A stretch of 64,000 nucleotides of DNA. It comes from Elioraea thermophila (ex Habib et al. 2022). GTDB lineage: Bacteria > Pseudomonadota > Alphaproteobacteria > Acetobacterales > Acetobacteraceae. Positions 1 to 8,692 of this stretch are shown here, one piece after another; position 1 is the first letter of the stretch, and every line of letters begins with the position of its first letter. The translations under genes were made by a program, and so were the position numbers. Where the stretch lies: positions 806,001 through 870,000 of the forward strand of contig NZ_QMDI01000002.1 of the NCBI RefSeq assembly GCF_003336755.1, in the 5' to 3' direction. The notes below the pieces were generated by a model. That model saw only the letters and a list, made by a program, of their open reading frames with translations, had not been told where the DNA came from and searched no databases.

Positions 1-1188
1 CTGCCGCGGGTGACGGCGGATGAGCGTGCGATCACCGCCCTGGTGTCGGCTGGCCTCGCCTTGGGGATCCACACGTTGCGCGCTCCCCTGCACGCGCTCG
101 CCGTCGCCCGCGCCGCCGCCGCTCTCGCCGGCCGCAGCGCGCTCGCCGAGGACGACATCGCGCTCGCCGCCCGGCTGGTGCTCGCCCCCCGCGCCACCCG
201 TCTGCCCGCCCCGCCGGAAGGAGCGGACAACCCGGAGCCCGAGGAACCGCCCCCACCGCCGCCGGAGGAGGACCCGACCACCGAGACCGATCCCCGCCCG
301 CTCGACGACCTCGTCCTCGAGGCAGCCAAGGCGGCGATCCCGCCCGATCTCCTCGCCGACCTGCAGGCGGGGCTCGGGGCGCGGCGTGGCGCACGCTCGG
401 CCGGTCGTCTCGGTGCCGAACGGAAGGCGCGCCGTCGCGGCCGCCCTGCCGGCACCCGACCTGGCGCCCTGCGCCCCGGCGAACGCCTGGCCCTGGTCGA
501 GACCATCCGGGTGGCCGCACCGTGGCAGCGGCTGCGCCGCGCCGAACGGCCCGCGAGCGGCATCACGCCGCGCGTCATCGTGCGCCGCGAGGACATTCGC
601 CTCGTCCGCTTCAAGGCGCCGACGGAACGGACGGCGATCTTCGCCGTCGACGCTTCGGGCTCCGCCGCCCTCGCTCGGCTTGCCGAGGCGAAGGGTGCCG
701 TCGAGATGCTGTTGTCCGACTGCTACGTGCGTCGCGACACCGTCGCCCTCATCGCCTTCCGCGGCAGTGCGGCGGAGATCGTGCTGCCGCCGACCAACGC
801 GCTGGCGCGGGCCCGTCGGGCGCTCGCCGGCCTGCCCGGCGGCGGCGGCACGCCGCTCGCCTCGGCCCTCGACCTCGTCGGCAAGCTCGCCGACCAGGTG
901 GCGCGGCGCGGACGCACGCCGATCGCGGTGCTGCTGACGGACGGCCGCGCCAACGTCGCGCGCGACGGCACCCCTGGCCGGCCCAAGGCTGAGGAGGACG
1001 CGCTCGCCGCGGCGCGCCAATTGCGTACGCAGCGGCTGCCGGCGATCCTGATCGACACCGCGCCCCGCCCGCAACCGATGGCGCAACGGATCGCTGCCGA
1101 AATGGGGGCCCGCTACCTCGCGCTGCCCTACGCCGACGCCGAGCGTCTCTCGCGCGCGGTCCGGGCGGGGATGGAGCTGCACCCATGA
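1..1188 (+). CDS. bchD: Magnesium chelatase subunit D, 5'-truncated by the window edge
   Basis: BchD is the AAA+/integrin-type subunit of Mg-chelatase (with BchI and BchH), which inserts Mg2+ into protoporphyrin IX at the entry to bacteriochlorophyll synthesis. The reading frame is open from base 1, so the N-terminal part is outside the window. About 395 codons remain. Visible parts are the end of the AAA-like domain, a proline- and acid-rich linker (codons about 75-95) typical of BchD, and a C-terminal von Willebrand A domain with a MIDAS motif DASGS near base 649 and a later TDG near base 940. The stop overlaps the bchO start by 4 bp (ATGA), so the genes are translationally coupled. Identity is firm; length is incomplete. 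Confidence 0.93.
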   Translation: MPRVTADERAITALVSAGLALGIHTLRAPLHALAVARAAAALAGRSALAEDDIALAARLVLAPRATRLPAPPEGADNPEPEEPPPPPPEEDPTTETDPRPLDDLVLEAAKAAIPPDLLADLQAGLGARRGARSAGRLGAERKARRRGRPAGTRPGALRPGERLALVETIRVAAPWQRLRRAERPASGITPRVIVRREDIRLVRFKAPTERTAIFAVDASGSAALARLAEAKGAVEMLLSDCYVRRDTVALIAFRGSAAEIVLPPTNALARARRALAGLPGGGGTPLASALDLVGKLADQVARRGRTPIAVLLTDGRANVARDGTPGRPKAEEDALAAARQLRTQRLPAILIDTAPRPQPMAQRIAAEMGARYLALPYADAERLSRAVRAGMELHP

Positions 1189-2072
1189 GCCGCCGCCCCG
1201 ACTGGGCGCATGACGGGCGCGACTGGCCGAACCGCGAGGCGAGCCGCTTCCTCCCCGCCGCCGGCATCGTCTGGCACGTGCAGGTGATGGGCGAGGGCCC
1301 CTGCGTGCTGCTGCTTCATGGCACGGGGGCGGCGACGCACTCCTGGGCGCGTGTGTTGCCGCTGCTCGCGCGGCGCTTCACCGTGGTCGCCCCCGATCTG
1401 CCGGGGCACGGCTTCACCGACGAACCGCCCGAACCGCTCCTCACCCTGCCCGGCATGGCGCGCGGGGTGGGCGACCTGATGCGCGCCCTCGGCCTTCGCC
1501 CCGTCCTGATCGCCGGCCATTCCGCCGGCGCGGCGATCGCCTGTCGTGCCGCGCTCGACGATCGGCTCGACCCGCGCGTCATCGTCTCGATCAACGGCGC
1601 CATCGTGCCGATCCGCAACGGGCCCGGCGATCTCGCCTGGTTTTCCGATCTCGCCCGCTTCATGGTGAGCCTGCCGGTCGTGCCGTGGTTCCTCTCCTGG
1701 CAGGCGGCCGATCGCGGCACGGTCGAGCGCGTGTTGCGCGGCACAGGGTCGGAGATCGGCCGCGAGTCGCTCGAGTTCTACACGCGCCTGTTTCGCCGGC
1801 CCGGCCATGTCGCCGCTGCCTTGGGCATGATGGCGGCCTGGGACCTGCACGGGCTGACGCGCGACTTGCCGCGGCTTCGCCCCGACCTCGTGCTCGTCGT
1901 CGGCGCGAACGACCGCACCGTGCCACCCGGCGATGCCGACCGCGTGCGGGCCCTCGTGCCGCATGCCCGCATCGTTCGCCTCCCTCGCCTCGGTCATCTC
2001 GCGCACGAGGAGCGCCCCGATCTCGTCGCCGCGCTGATCACCGAGGCGGCAACGGAAACCGTTTCGCCATGA
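1185..2072 (+). CDS. bchO: Alpha/beta hydrolase BchO, Mg-chelatase accessory protein
   Basis: A 295-residue alpha/beta-hydrolase-fold protein of the family annotated as magnesium chelatase accessory protein BchO; its exact reaction is not established. It has the oxyanion HGTG motif at residues 45-48, the nucleophile elbow GHSAG near residue 110, and a C-terminal GHLAHEE segment carrying the probable catalytic His. The ATG overlaps the bchD stop, the usual bchI-D-O order in purple bacteria. The next gene, crtI, begins 7 bp after the stop, so both are probably on one photosynthesis transcript. Confidence 0.9.
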   Translation: MSRRPDWAHDGRDWPNREASRFLPAAGIVWHVQVMGEGPCVLLLHGTGAATHSWARVLPLLARRFTVVAPDLPGHGFTDEPPEPLLTLPGMARGVGDLMRALGLRPVLIAGHSAGAAIACRAALDDRLDPRVIVSINGAIVPIRNGPGDLAWFSDLARFMVSLPVVPWFLSWQAADRGTVERVLRGTGSEIGRESLEFYTRLFRRPGHVAAALGMMAAWDLHGLTRDLPRLRPDLVLVVGANDRTVPPGDADRVRALVPHARIVRLPRLGHLAHEERPDLVAALITEAATETVSP

Positions 2073-2079
2073 TCGCGCC

Positions 2080-3612
2080 ATGCTGACCGAAGCGCCCGTC
2101 CGCCCCGCCCCTACGATCGCGCAGGATCGACGCCCGCACGCCATCGTCATCGGCTCGGGCTTCGGCGGCCTTGCCGCCGCGGTGCGGCTCGGCGCGCGCG
2201 GCTTCCGGGTGACGGTGCTGGAGCGGCTCGATCGTCCCGGTGGCCGGGCTCGCGTGTTCCAGCGCGACGGATTCACCTTCGACGCCGGCCCCACCATCAT
2301 CACCGCGCCCTTCCTGCTCGAGGAGCTGTGGGCGCTGGCCGGCCGGCGGCTGGCCGACGACGTGCGCATCGTACCCTGCGAGCCCTTCTATCGCATCCGC
2401 TTCCACGACGGCGCGATCTTCACCTACTCGGGCGACGAGGCGGCGATGCGGGCCGAAGTGGCGCGCTTCTCGCCCAATGACGTTCCGGGCTGGGAACGCT
2501 ACATGCGCCTTTCCGAGGAGACCTGCCGCATCGGCTTCGAGGGCTTGGGCCACGTGCCGTTCGGCACGCTCGCCGACATGCTGCGCGTCGTACCCGACCT
2601 CATCCGGTTGCGCGCCTGGCGCAGCGTCTATTCGGTGGTCTCCGACCACATCCGCGATCCGAAGCTGCGCATCGTCTTCTCCTTCCACCCGCTGCTGATC
2701 GGCGGCAACCCGCTGGCGGCGAGTTCGGTCTATTGCCTGATCCCCGCCCTCGAGGCGCGCTGGGGCGTGCATTTCGCCATGGGCGGCACGGGGGCGCTGG
2801 TGCGGGGCCTCGCTGACCTGGTCAAACACGTTGGCGGAACGATCCGCTATCGCGCAGAGGTGTCGCGGATCGAGGTCGAGGCGGGGCGCGTGCGCGGCGT
2901 CCGCCTCGCCGACGGGGAGACGGTTCCGGCCGACATCGTCGTCTCCAACGCCGATTCGGCCTTCACCTACGCGAGTCTGCTCGCCCATCTCCCCCGCCGG
3001 CGGTGGACCGACCGCCGGCTCGCCCGCGCCCGCTACTCGAACGGCTTGTTCGTCTGGTATTTCGGCACGCGTCGACGCTACGAGACGGTCGGCCACCACA
3101 CCATCATGATCGGGCCGCGTTACGAGGAGCATCTGCGCGACATCTTCCGCCGCAAGGTCCTCGCCCCCGACTTCTCGTTGTACCTGCACCGGCCGACCGC
3201 GGCCGACCCGACCTTGGCCCCTCCCGGCTGCGACACCTTCTACGCGCTCGCCCCGGTGCCCAATCTGGAGTCGCGAACGGATTGGGGCCGCGAAGCCGAA
3301 CCCTTCCGCGCCCGCATCGCCCGTTACCTCGAGGAGACGCTGCTGCCCGGGCTGTCGTCGGAGATCGTCGTCTCGCACGTCGCGACCCCGGTCGACTTCG
3401 AACGCGACGTCCTCTCCCCGCGCGGGGCGGGGTTCGGGCTTGAGCCGATCCTCACGCAAAGCGCGTGGTTCCGCCCGCATAACGAAAGCGAGGAGGTGGC
3501 GGGGCTGTATCTCGTCGGGGCCGGCACCCATCCCGGCGCGGGTGTGCCCGGTGTCCTCTCTTCCGCGCGTGTGCTCGATACGGTGGTGCCCGATGCCGCC
3601 CGCTTCCGCTGA
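2080..3612 (+). CDS. crtI: Phytoene desaturase
   Basis: CrtI (510 residues, normal length) is a membrane-associated FAD enzyme that introduces double bonds into phytoene to give neurosporene or lycopene. The N-terminal dinucleotide-binding motif GSGFGG is at residues 25-30, followed by the conserved ERLDRPGGRA segment. The C-terminal carotenoid-oxidoreductase signature runs through the GLYLVGAGTHPGAGVPGV region. The number of desaturation steps cannot be read from sequence. The gene is 7 bp from bchO, and its 3' end overlaps the crtB start by 20 bp, indicating coupling of the first two carotenoid steps. No crtC, D or F is in the window, so the end carotenoid is unknown. Confidence 0.93.
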   Translation: MLTEAPVRPAPTIAQDRRPHAIVIGSGFGGLAAAVRLGARGFRVTVLERLDRPGGRARVFQRDGFTFDAGPTIITAPFLLEELWALAGRRLADDVRIVPCEPFYRIRFHDGAIFTYSGDEAAMRAEVARFSPNDVPGWERYMRLSEETCRIGFEGLGHVPFGTLADMLRVVPDLIRLRAWRSVYSVVSDHIRDPKLRIVFSFHPLLIGGNPLAASSVYCLIPALEARWGVHFAMGGTGALVRGLADLVKHVGGTIRYRAEVSRIEVEAGRVRGVRLADGETVPADIVVSNADSAFTYASLLAHLPRRRWTDRRLARARYSNGLFVWYFGTRRRYETVGHHTIMIGPRYEEHLRDIFRRKVLAPDFSLYLHRPTAADPTLAPPGCDTFYALAPVPNLESRTDWGREAEPFRARIARYLEETLLPGLSSEIVVSHVATPVDFERDVLSPRGAGFGLEPILTQSAWFRPHNESEEVAGLYLVGAGTHPGAGVPGVLSSARVLDTVVPDAARFR

Positions 3613-4651
3613 CCTGCCCACCTGGGCCGACCACGCCAACTGCCGGGCACTCCTGCGCGCGGGCTCGAAGAGCTTCTTCGCCGCCTCGCTTCTGCTGCCG
3701 CCGCGCGTACGCGACCCGGCCTGCGCCATCTACGCCTTCTGCCGCCTCGCCGATGACGCGATCGACATCGAGGAGGGTCGGCTCGGCGCGCTCGCGCGCC
3801 TGCGCGAACGGCTCGATCGCGCCTATGCCGGGCGGCCGTTCCCGATCTCGGCCGACCGCGCTTTCGCGGAAGCCGTGTGGCGTTTCGGCATTCCGCGCAC
3901 CTTGCCCGAGGCGCTGCTCGAAGGCTTCGCTTGGGATGCCGAGGCGCGACGCTACCCCGATCTCGCGAGCCTGCACGCCTATGCGGCGCGTGTGGCCGCC
4001 TCGGTGGGCGCGATCATGGCGCTGCTGATGGACCAGCGCGACCCCGACGTGCTCGCCCGCGCCTGCGACCTCGGGGTGGCGATGCAACTGACCAACATCG
4101 CGCGCGACGTCGGCGAGGATGCTCGCGCCGGGCGCCTCTATCTGCCGCTCGATTGGCTTGCCGAGGAGGGGATCGACCCCGATGCCTTCCTGGCCGCGCC
4201 GCGCTTCACGCCGGCCCTCGGGCGCGTGGTGGCGCGGTTGCTCGCCGAGGCCGAGCGCCTGTACCTGCGCGCCGAAGCCGGCATCGCGCGCCTGCCGGCG
4301 AATTGCCGGGCAGGGATCGGGGCGGCGCGATTGATCTACGCCGAGATCGGCCGGGCGGTGGAACGGAACGGCCTCGATTCCGTCTCCGCCCGCGCAGTGG
4401 TGCCGAAGTCGCGCAAGGTGATGCTGCTCGCGGCCGCCCGTGCGAAAAGCCTGTTCTGGCCGCTCACCCATCTGCGCGCCCCGCCGCTCGAGGCCACGCG
4501 CTATCTGGTCGAAGCCGCCGCCTCCGCCTCGCCGGCAGCAGCACCGGCGCGCGGCTTCGATGCGCGCGTCGCCTGGCTCGTCTCGCTGTACGACCGGCTG
4601 GAACGGCGTGACCGCGCCCCGCGCACCTTGCTTGCCCGCGCCGCACGCTGA
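3593..4651 (+). CDS. crtB: Phytoene synthase
   Basis: CrtB (352 residues from this start) condenses two geranylgeranyl diphosphates to phytoene. Both aspartate-rich substrate-Mg2+ motifs of the squalene/phytoene synthase family are present: DDAID at residues 54-58 and RDVGED near 171-176. The ATG at 3593 was chosen because the protein then begins just before the conserved helix containing GSKSFF; the open frame upstream is only antisense/offset crtI sequence. The start lies inside the last codons of crtI. The C-terminal 30 residues are Ala/Arg-rich and less conserved. It supplies the phytoene used by the upstream-encoded CrtI. Confidence 0.92.
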   Translation: MPPASADLPTWADHANCRALLRAGSKSFFAASLLLPPRVRDPACAIYAFCRLADDAIDIEEGRLGALARLRERLDRAYAGRPFPISADRAFAEAVWRFGIPRTLPEALLEGFAWDAEARRYPDLASLHAYAARVAASVGAIMALLMDQRDPDVLARACDLGVAMQLTNIARDVGEDARAGRLYLPLDWLAEEGIDPDAFLAAPRFTPALGRVVARLLAEAERLYLRAEAGIARLPANCRAGIGAARLIYAEIGRAVERNGLDSVSARAVVPKSRKVMLLAAARAKSLFWPLTHLRAPPLEATRYLVEAAASASPAAAPARGFDARVAWLVSLYDRLERRDRAPRTLLARAAR

Positions 4652-4736
4652 CCAGTTTCCTGTTGACCTGAACGGGTCCGACGGTTGCAGCATTGCCGAT
4701 CGACGCACCCGCGTCTCCGATCGATGGAGGAGACCC

Positions 4737-5171
4737 ATGCAGAACCTGATCGGCCCTCCCCTGCTTCTGATCGCCGCTGTCATCGTCTGGTTCGCCTATG
4801 CGCGCCGGCGCAAGATCCTCGCGGCGGAACGCGCGATCGCCGCTGCCGGCCTGCCCGATCCCCGGCCGCCGCTTCACCCCTCGCTCGTGGTGATCGGCGA
4901 CGTCGTGCCACCGCTGATGATGGGCGGCCTCGTCTTTCTCGGCCTCAAGCTGACGCTCGCCTACGCGGTGGCGGGCGAGGCACTGGGTGTCGGCCTGCTC
5001 GATCTCGTCGGTGCGCTCGGCCTGCTTGCCGCCTACGGGGTGTGGCTGCGCTGGAAGACGCAGTATCGCCCGATGCCGGAGGGCTGGGTGATGCCGGCCG
5101 TCGCCACCGCCCCCGTAGCCGCCGAGACGCTCGCACCTGCCCCGCGGCTCGGTCCATCGGCCGCCGCCTGA
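4737..5171 (+). CDS. Unassigned membrane protein between crtB and bchE
   Basis: A 144-residue protein that I do not recognise. It follows a strong ribosome-binding site (GGAGGAGA, 6 bp before ATG) and sits in the photosynthesis block on the same strand, 85 bp after crtB. An N-terminal hydrophobic helix (residues 4-21) is followed by a basic RRRK stretch, an amphipathic segment, and a hydrophobic hairpin at about 58-103. The tail is Ala/Pro-rich. Predicted topology is three membrane helices. It is not TspO, which usually occupies a nearby place in Rhodobacter clusters: it is too short and lacks the Trp-rich five-helix pattern. The location suggests a role in pigment synthesis or complex assembly, by context only. 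Confidence 0.75.
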   Translation: MQNLIGPPLLLIAAVIVWFAYARRRKILAAERAIAAAGLPDPRPPLHPSLVVIGDVVPPLMMGGLVFLGLKLTLAYAVAGEALGVGLLDLVGALGLLAAYGVWLRWKTQYRPMPEGWVMPAVATAPVAAETLAPAPRLGPSAAA

Positions 5172-5225
5172 GCCCTGTCGGGCCGGCGCGCCGCCCGTCG
5201 AACGCACCGGCAGCAGGCTGCGCGC

Positions 5226-5239
5226 TTGATCCATCGCAA
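5226..5239 (+). promoter_or_regulatory. Weak FNR-like site upstream of bchE
   Basis: TTGATCCATCGCAA matches 8 of 10 fixed positions of the FNR/FnrL consensus TTGAT-N4-ATCAA, with a perfect left half and CAA of the right half. It lies about 55 bp before the bchE start. FnrL control of bchE is known in Rhodobacter sphaeroides; here it is an inference from one imperfect site in a 122-bp gap. Confidence 0.25.
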
Positions 5240-5293
5240 GGCGACGTGCGGCCTTTTCGTTACGGTTCTCCTACCCGCCGATCCGCGGGAAGG

Positions 5294-7036
5294 ATGAACC
5301 GAATGCGTATCGTTCTCGTCCACCCCAACTACCACTCCGGCGGTGCCGAGATCGCCGGCAACTGGCCGCCCGCCTGGGTGGCCTATTTGGCCGGCTACCT
5401 GAAGGCCGGCGGCTACTCGGACATCGTCTTCATCGATGCGATGACGGACGATCTCTCCGAGGACCAGTTGCGCGAGCGTCTGCGCGAATTCTCGCCCGAC
5501 GTCGTCGGTGTGACCGCGATCACGCCCTCGATCTACCGGGCGGAACGCACGCTGCAGATCGCGAAGGAAGTTGATCCGGGCATTGTCACCGTGCTCGGCG
5601 GCATCCACGGGACGTTCATGTACGCGCAGGTGCTGACCGAGGCGCCGTGGATCGATGCCGTGGTGCGCGGCGAGGGCGAGGAGGTGTTCCTCAACCTCGT
5701 CCGTACCGTCGATGAGGGCCGCTGGCCGCAGCAGCGGCACACGGTGCGCGGCATCGCCTATCGCGAGGAGGATCGCATCGTCGCCACCCCGGCCGAGCCC
5801 CCGATCGCCGATCTCGACCGGATCTCGCCCGACTGGGGCATCCTCGACTGGCCGAAATACATCTACATCCCGATGAACACGCGGGTGGCGATCCCGAATT
5901 TCGCCCGCGGCTGCCCCTTCACCTGCACCTTCTGCAGCCAGTGGAAGTTCTGGCGCGACTACCGCGTGCGCGATCCGAGGAAGGTGGTCGACGAGATCGA
6001 GCACCTGGTGAAGGAGCATCAGGTCGGCTTCTTCATCCTTGCCGACGAGGAACCGACCATCAACAAGAAGAAGTTCGTCGCCTTCTGCGAGGAGCTGATC
6101 GCCCGCAAGCTGCCCGTGCTGTGGGGCATCAACACGCGCGTGACCGACATCCTGCGCGACGAGGATCTGTTGCCGATGTACCGCAAGGCGGGGCTGATCC
6201 ACATCAGCCTCGGCACCGAGGCTGCCGCCCAGCTCAAGCTCGATCGCTTCAACAAGGAGACGACGATCGCGCAGAACAAGAAGGCGATCGAACTGTTGCG
6301 CAAGAACGGCATCGTTTCTGAGGCGCAATTCATCGTCGGTCTCGAGAACGAAACGGTTGAGACGCTGGAAGAGACCTATCGCATGGCGCTGGACTGGGAC
6401 CCGGACATGGCGAACTGGGCCATGTACACGCCCTGGCCGTTCAGCGACCTGTTCCAGGAGCTCGGCGACAAGGTCGAGGTGTTCGACTTCGAGAAGTACA
6501 ACTTCGTCACCCCGATCATGAAGCCGGACGCGATGGATCGCGGCACGTTGCTCGACCGCACGATGCACAACTACCGGCGCTTCTACATGCGCAAGGCGTT
6601 ACTCGGCTACCCGTGGATCCGCGATCGCGAGAAGCGGCGTTACATGCTGGGCTGCCTGAAGGCGTACGTAAAGTCCGGCTTCCAGCGGAAATTCTACGAT
6701 CTCGGCAAGTTCGGCTACTGGGGCCCGCAGACGAAGAAGCGGCTGAAGTGGGGCTTCGACATGTCGCGCAAGCTCGAGGCCCTGCCCGATGCCGCACCGC
6801 CGAACGCGGTGTGGAAGACGGTGCATCGCCGCAAGCCGAAAGGCGGCACGCTGCGCCCGGCGGAGATGGTGAAGGTCTGCGGTGGCGGGGTCGACCAACT
6901 CGAGGAGAGCCTTGCGCCGACCGCATCCGAAGCTGCGGAAGCGCCGAAGCCCGCGAAGCGCATCGAGTTCGTCAAGGTCTGCGGCGGCGGCAGCGAGCAG
7001 TTGCCGCAAAGCGCGGACAGCCGCCCGAACGCCTGA
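5294..7036 (+). CDS. bchE: Anaerobic Mg-protoporphyrin IX monomethyl ester cyclase
   Basis: BchE (580 residues from this start) is the oxygen-independent, cobalamin-dependent radical-SAM cyclase that forms the isocyclic ring E, taking its oxygen atom from water. An N-terminal B12-binding-type domain (residues about 5-140, with LGGIHGT near 101) precedes the radical-SAM cluster motif CPFTCTFC at residues 207-214. The start ATG at 5294 follows GGGAAGG; an ATG 9 bp later is an alternative. The C terminus carries a KVCGGG motif twice, at residues 527-532 and 561-566, separated by an Ala/Pro-rich spacer. bchJ follows after 7 bp, as in other purple bacteria. Whether the aerobic cyclase AcsF also exists lies outside the window. 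Confidence 0.95.
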   Translation: MNRMRIVLVHPNYHSGGAEIAGNWPPAWVAYLAGYLKAGGYSDIVFIDAMTDDLSEDQLRERLREFSPDVVGVTAITPSIYRAERTLQIAKEVDPGIVTVLGGIHGTFMYAQVLTEAPWIDAVVRGEGEEVFLNLVRTVDEGRWPQQRHTVRGIAYREEDRIVATPAEPPIADLDRISPDWGILDWPKYIYIPMNTRVAIPNFARGCPFTCTFCSQWKFWRDYRVRDPRKVVDEIEHLVKEHQVGFFILADEEPTINKKKFVAFCEELIARKLPVLWGINTRVTDILRDEDLLPMYRKAGLIHISLGTEAAAQLKLDRFNKETTIAQNKKAIELLRKNGIVSEAQFIVGLENETVETLEETYRMALDWDPDMANWAMYTPWPFSDLFQELGDKVEVFDFEKYNFVTPIMKPDAMDRGTLLDRTMHNYRRFYMRKALLGYPWIRDREKRRYMLGCLKAYVKSGFQRKFYDLGKFGYWGPQTKKRLKWGFDMSRKLEALPDAAPPNAVWKTVHRRKPKGGTLRPAEMVKVCGGGVDQLEESLAPTASEAAEAPKPAKRIEFVKVCGGGSEQLPQSADSRPNA

Positions 7037-7043
7037 GGCGGCG

Positions 7044-7754
7044 ATGGACGGCGGCGCCGCACCCCGCCCGGCGGGCAACGAAGCGCCGCAGGCGGGCCGG
7101 ATTGGCCCGAATGCGATCACCCGGTTCGTCGAAGCGCTGGAGGCGGGCTGCGGAGCAGGGATGACGGCGCGGGTGTTCGCGCAAGCGGGCCTCACGCACC
7201 ACCTCCTCAGCCCGCCCGAGGCGATGGTGGTGGAAGGCGACGTCGTCGCGCTGCATCGGGCCGCCCGCGCGCTGCTCCCGCCCGAGGTGTTCGAGGCGGT
7301 GGCGCGCGATGCCGGCGAACGCACTGCGCGCTACCTGCTCGCCCATCGCATTCCCCTGGCCGTTCAGCGGCTTTTGCGCCTGCTGCCGCCCGCGCTTGCG
7401 GCGGGCGTGCTGGCCGGGGCGATCGCGCGCCATGCTTGGACCTTCGCGGGTTCCGGTCGTTTCCGAGTCGATCGCGGGCCACCGCTTGCCTTCGTCATCG
7501 CCGATGGCCCGCTCGGCCGCGGGCTGCACACCACCACTCCCGCTTGCGCTTATTTCGCCGCCACCTTCGAAGGCCTCTTCCGCGCCTTGATCCACCCCGA
7601 GGCCAAGGTGACGGAGACGGCCTGCCAGGCGGCCGGCGCGCCGGCCTGCGTGTTCACCGCCACTTGGCCCGCCGGTGTCACCAGGCGACCACGCGCCGAT
7701 ACAGGTGCCAGGTGGCGTGGCCGAGGATCGGCAACACCACCGCAAGCCCGATGA
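7044..7754 (+). CDS. bchJ: BchJ, 4-vinyl-reductase-domain protein
   Basis: A 236-residue protein of the BchJ/V4R family. BchJ was once called the divinyl reductase but is now regarded as an accessory factor that helps bacteriochlorophyll flux, probably near the BchE step. The family core is seen from about residue 20 to 210, ending in the FTATWP segment. The last ~25 residues are Arg-rich and unlike the family. They read into the 3' end of the opposite-strand DUF2189 gene with a 77-bp tail-to-tail overlap, so the natural C terminus has probably drifted by stop-codon loss. It lies 7 bp after bchE and is the last photosynthesis gene of this block. Confidence 0.88.
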   Translation: MDGGAAPRPAGNEAPQAGRIGPNAITRFVEALEAGCGAGMTARVFAQAGLTHHLLSPPEAMVVEGDVVALHRAARALLPPEVFEAVARDAGERTARYLLAHRIPLAVQRLLRLLPPALAAGVLAGAIARHAWTFAGSGRFRVDRGPPLAFVIADGPLGRGLHTTTPACAYFAATFEGLFRALIHPEAKVTETACQAAGAPACVFTATWPAGVTRRPRADTGARWRGRGSATPPQAR

Positions 7755-8472
7755 GGAGGGGCAGCGCGCCGAGGACGAGCAGCACGGCAACGGTGAGTCC
7801 CCACAGGATCATGGGAACCGGATTGCGGGCGACGGCGGCGAGAGAGGTGCGCACAGCCGTCCACGGATAGGTCGGCCGATCGAGCAGGAGCGGGAAGGAG
7901 ACCACGGTCAGGCTCAACACGAGAACGGCGTAGAGGAAGCCGACCCCGTTGCCGATCAGGATCAGCCGCCAGCCCTCAGGGCTGGACAGGGCGGCGCCGA
8001 GCAGGGCGCCGATCGTCTCGCCGTGCGGCCCGTCGCCGAGAGTGGCGAGCCAGATCAGCCGGGCGGAGACCAGCCAGGCGAGGAAGATCGCGAACAGCAT
8101 CGCGCCGAGCACGAGGATCGACCCGAGCGCTGGCGAACGGAGGGCGGCGAAGGCCGTCAGCAGGGAGACGGGCTCGCCGCGCTCGCGCCGGCGGCTGATC
8201 TCGTAAAGGCCGAGCGCGACGAGAGGCCCCATCAGCGACAGGCCGGCGAGCAGGGGGAAGAGCAGCGGCAACAGGCCGCCGGTGGCGAAACGGGCGGCGA
8301 TGAAGCCGACGATCGGGTAGAGCAGCCCGAGAAACACGATCTGCGTCGGCATGGCGCGGAAATCCTGCCAACCGCGTGCGAGCGCCTCGCGGAGGTCTGC
8401 GACCGTGATCCGCCGGATGGTCGGGGAGACATCGCCGGGGGCGACCCCGTGCCCGACGATGACGTCTGCCAT
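7678..8472 (-). CDS. DUF2189 family integral membrane protein
   Basis: A 264-residue multi-spanning membrane protein matching the DUF2189 pattern: a short soluble N terminus (IRRITVADLREALARGW), then about six hydrophobic segments including IVFLGLLYPIVGFIA, LFPLLAGLSLMGPLVALGLY and a C-terminal pair. DUF2189 proteins are common in alphaproteobacteria, sometimes near cytochrome oxidase genes, and have no settled function. The start at 8472 was preferred over an upstream ATG because AAGGAGG sits just before it and the protein then starts at MADVIV. It converges on bchJ with overlapping 3' ends and diverges from the superoxide dismutase gene across a 220-bp gap. Confidence 0.8.
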   Translation of the reverse strand: MADVIVGHGVAPGDVSPTIRRITVADLREALARGWQDFRAMPTQIVFLGLLYPIVGFIAARFATGGLLPLLFPLLAGLSLMGPLVALGLYEISRRRERGEPVSLLTAFAALRSPALGSILVLGAMLFAIFLAWLVSARLIWLATLGDGPHGETIGALLGAALSSPEGWRLILIGNGVGFLYAVLVLSLTVVSFPLLLDRPTYPWTAVRTSLAAVARNPVPMILWGLTVAVLLVLGALPLLIGLAVVLPILGHATWHLYRRVVAW

Positions 8473-8692
8473 GACGAACCTCCTTGCCGTTGCTGCCGGC
8501 GCGACCGCCGCGACGGCCACGCCAATCTTCGTTCTTCCCGGAAACGAAACGATATGACGGCCCGGCCGCGCACTCGATCACGGAAGCGTGTGATCCGCGT
8601 TTCGTGAAGGGACGTCGGCCGCCGGCGGACAATGCCGCCGCCCGGTGCTACAAGAGGCGACAAACACGACCACGCACGGGAGACCACGCCAG

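Noticed and set aside
5172-5293. PpsR/CrtJ-type site (TGT-N12-ACA) before bchE
   Set aside because: Searched by eye in this gap and in the SOD and crtB-downstream gaps; none with both halves was found. The puf promoter lies outside the window.
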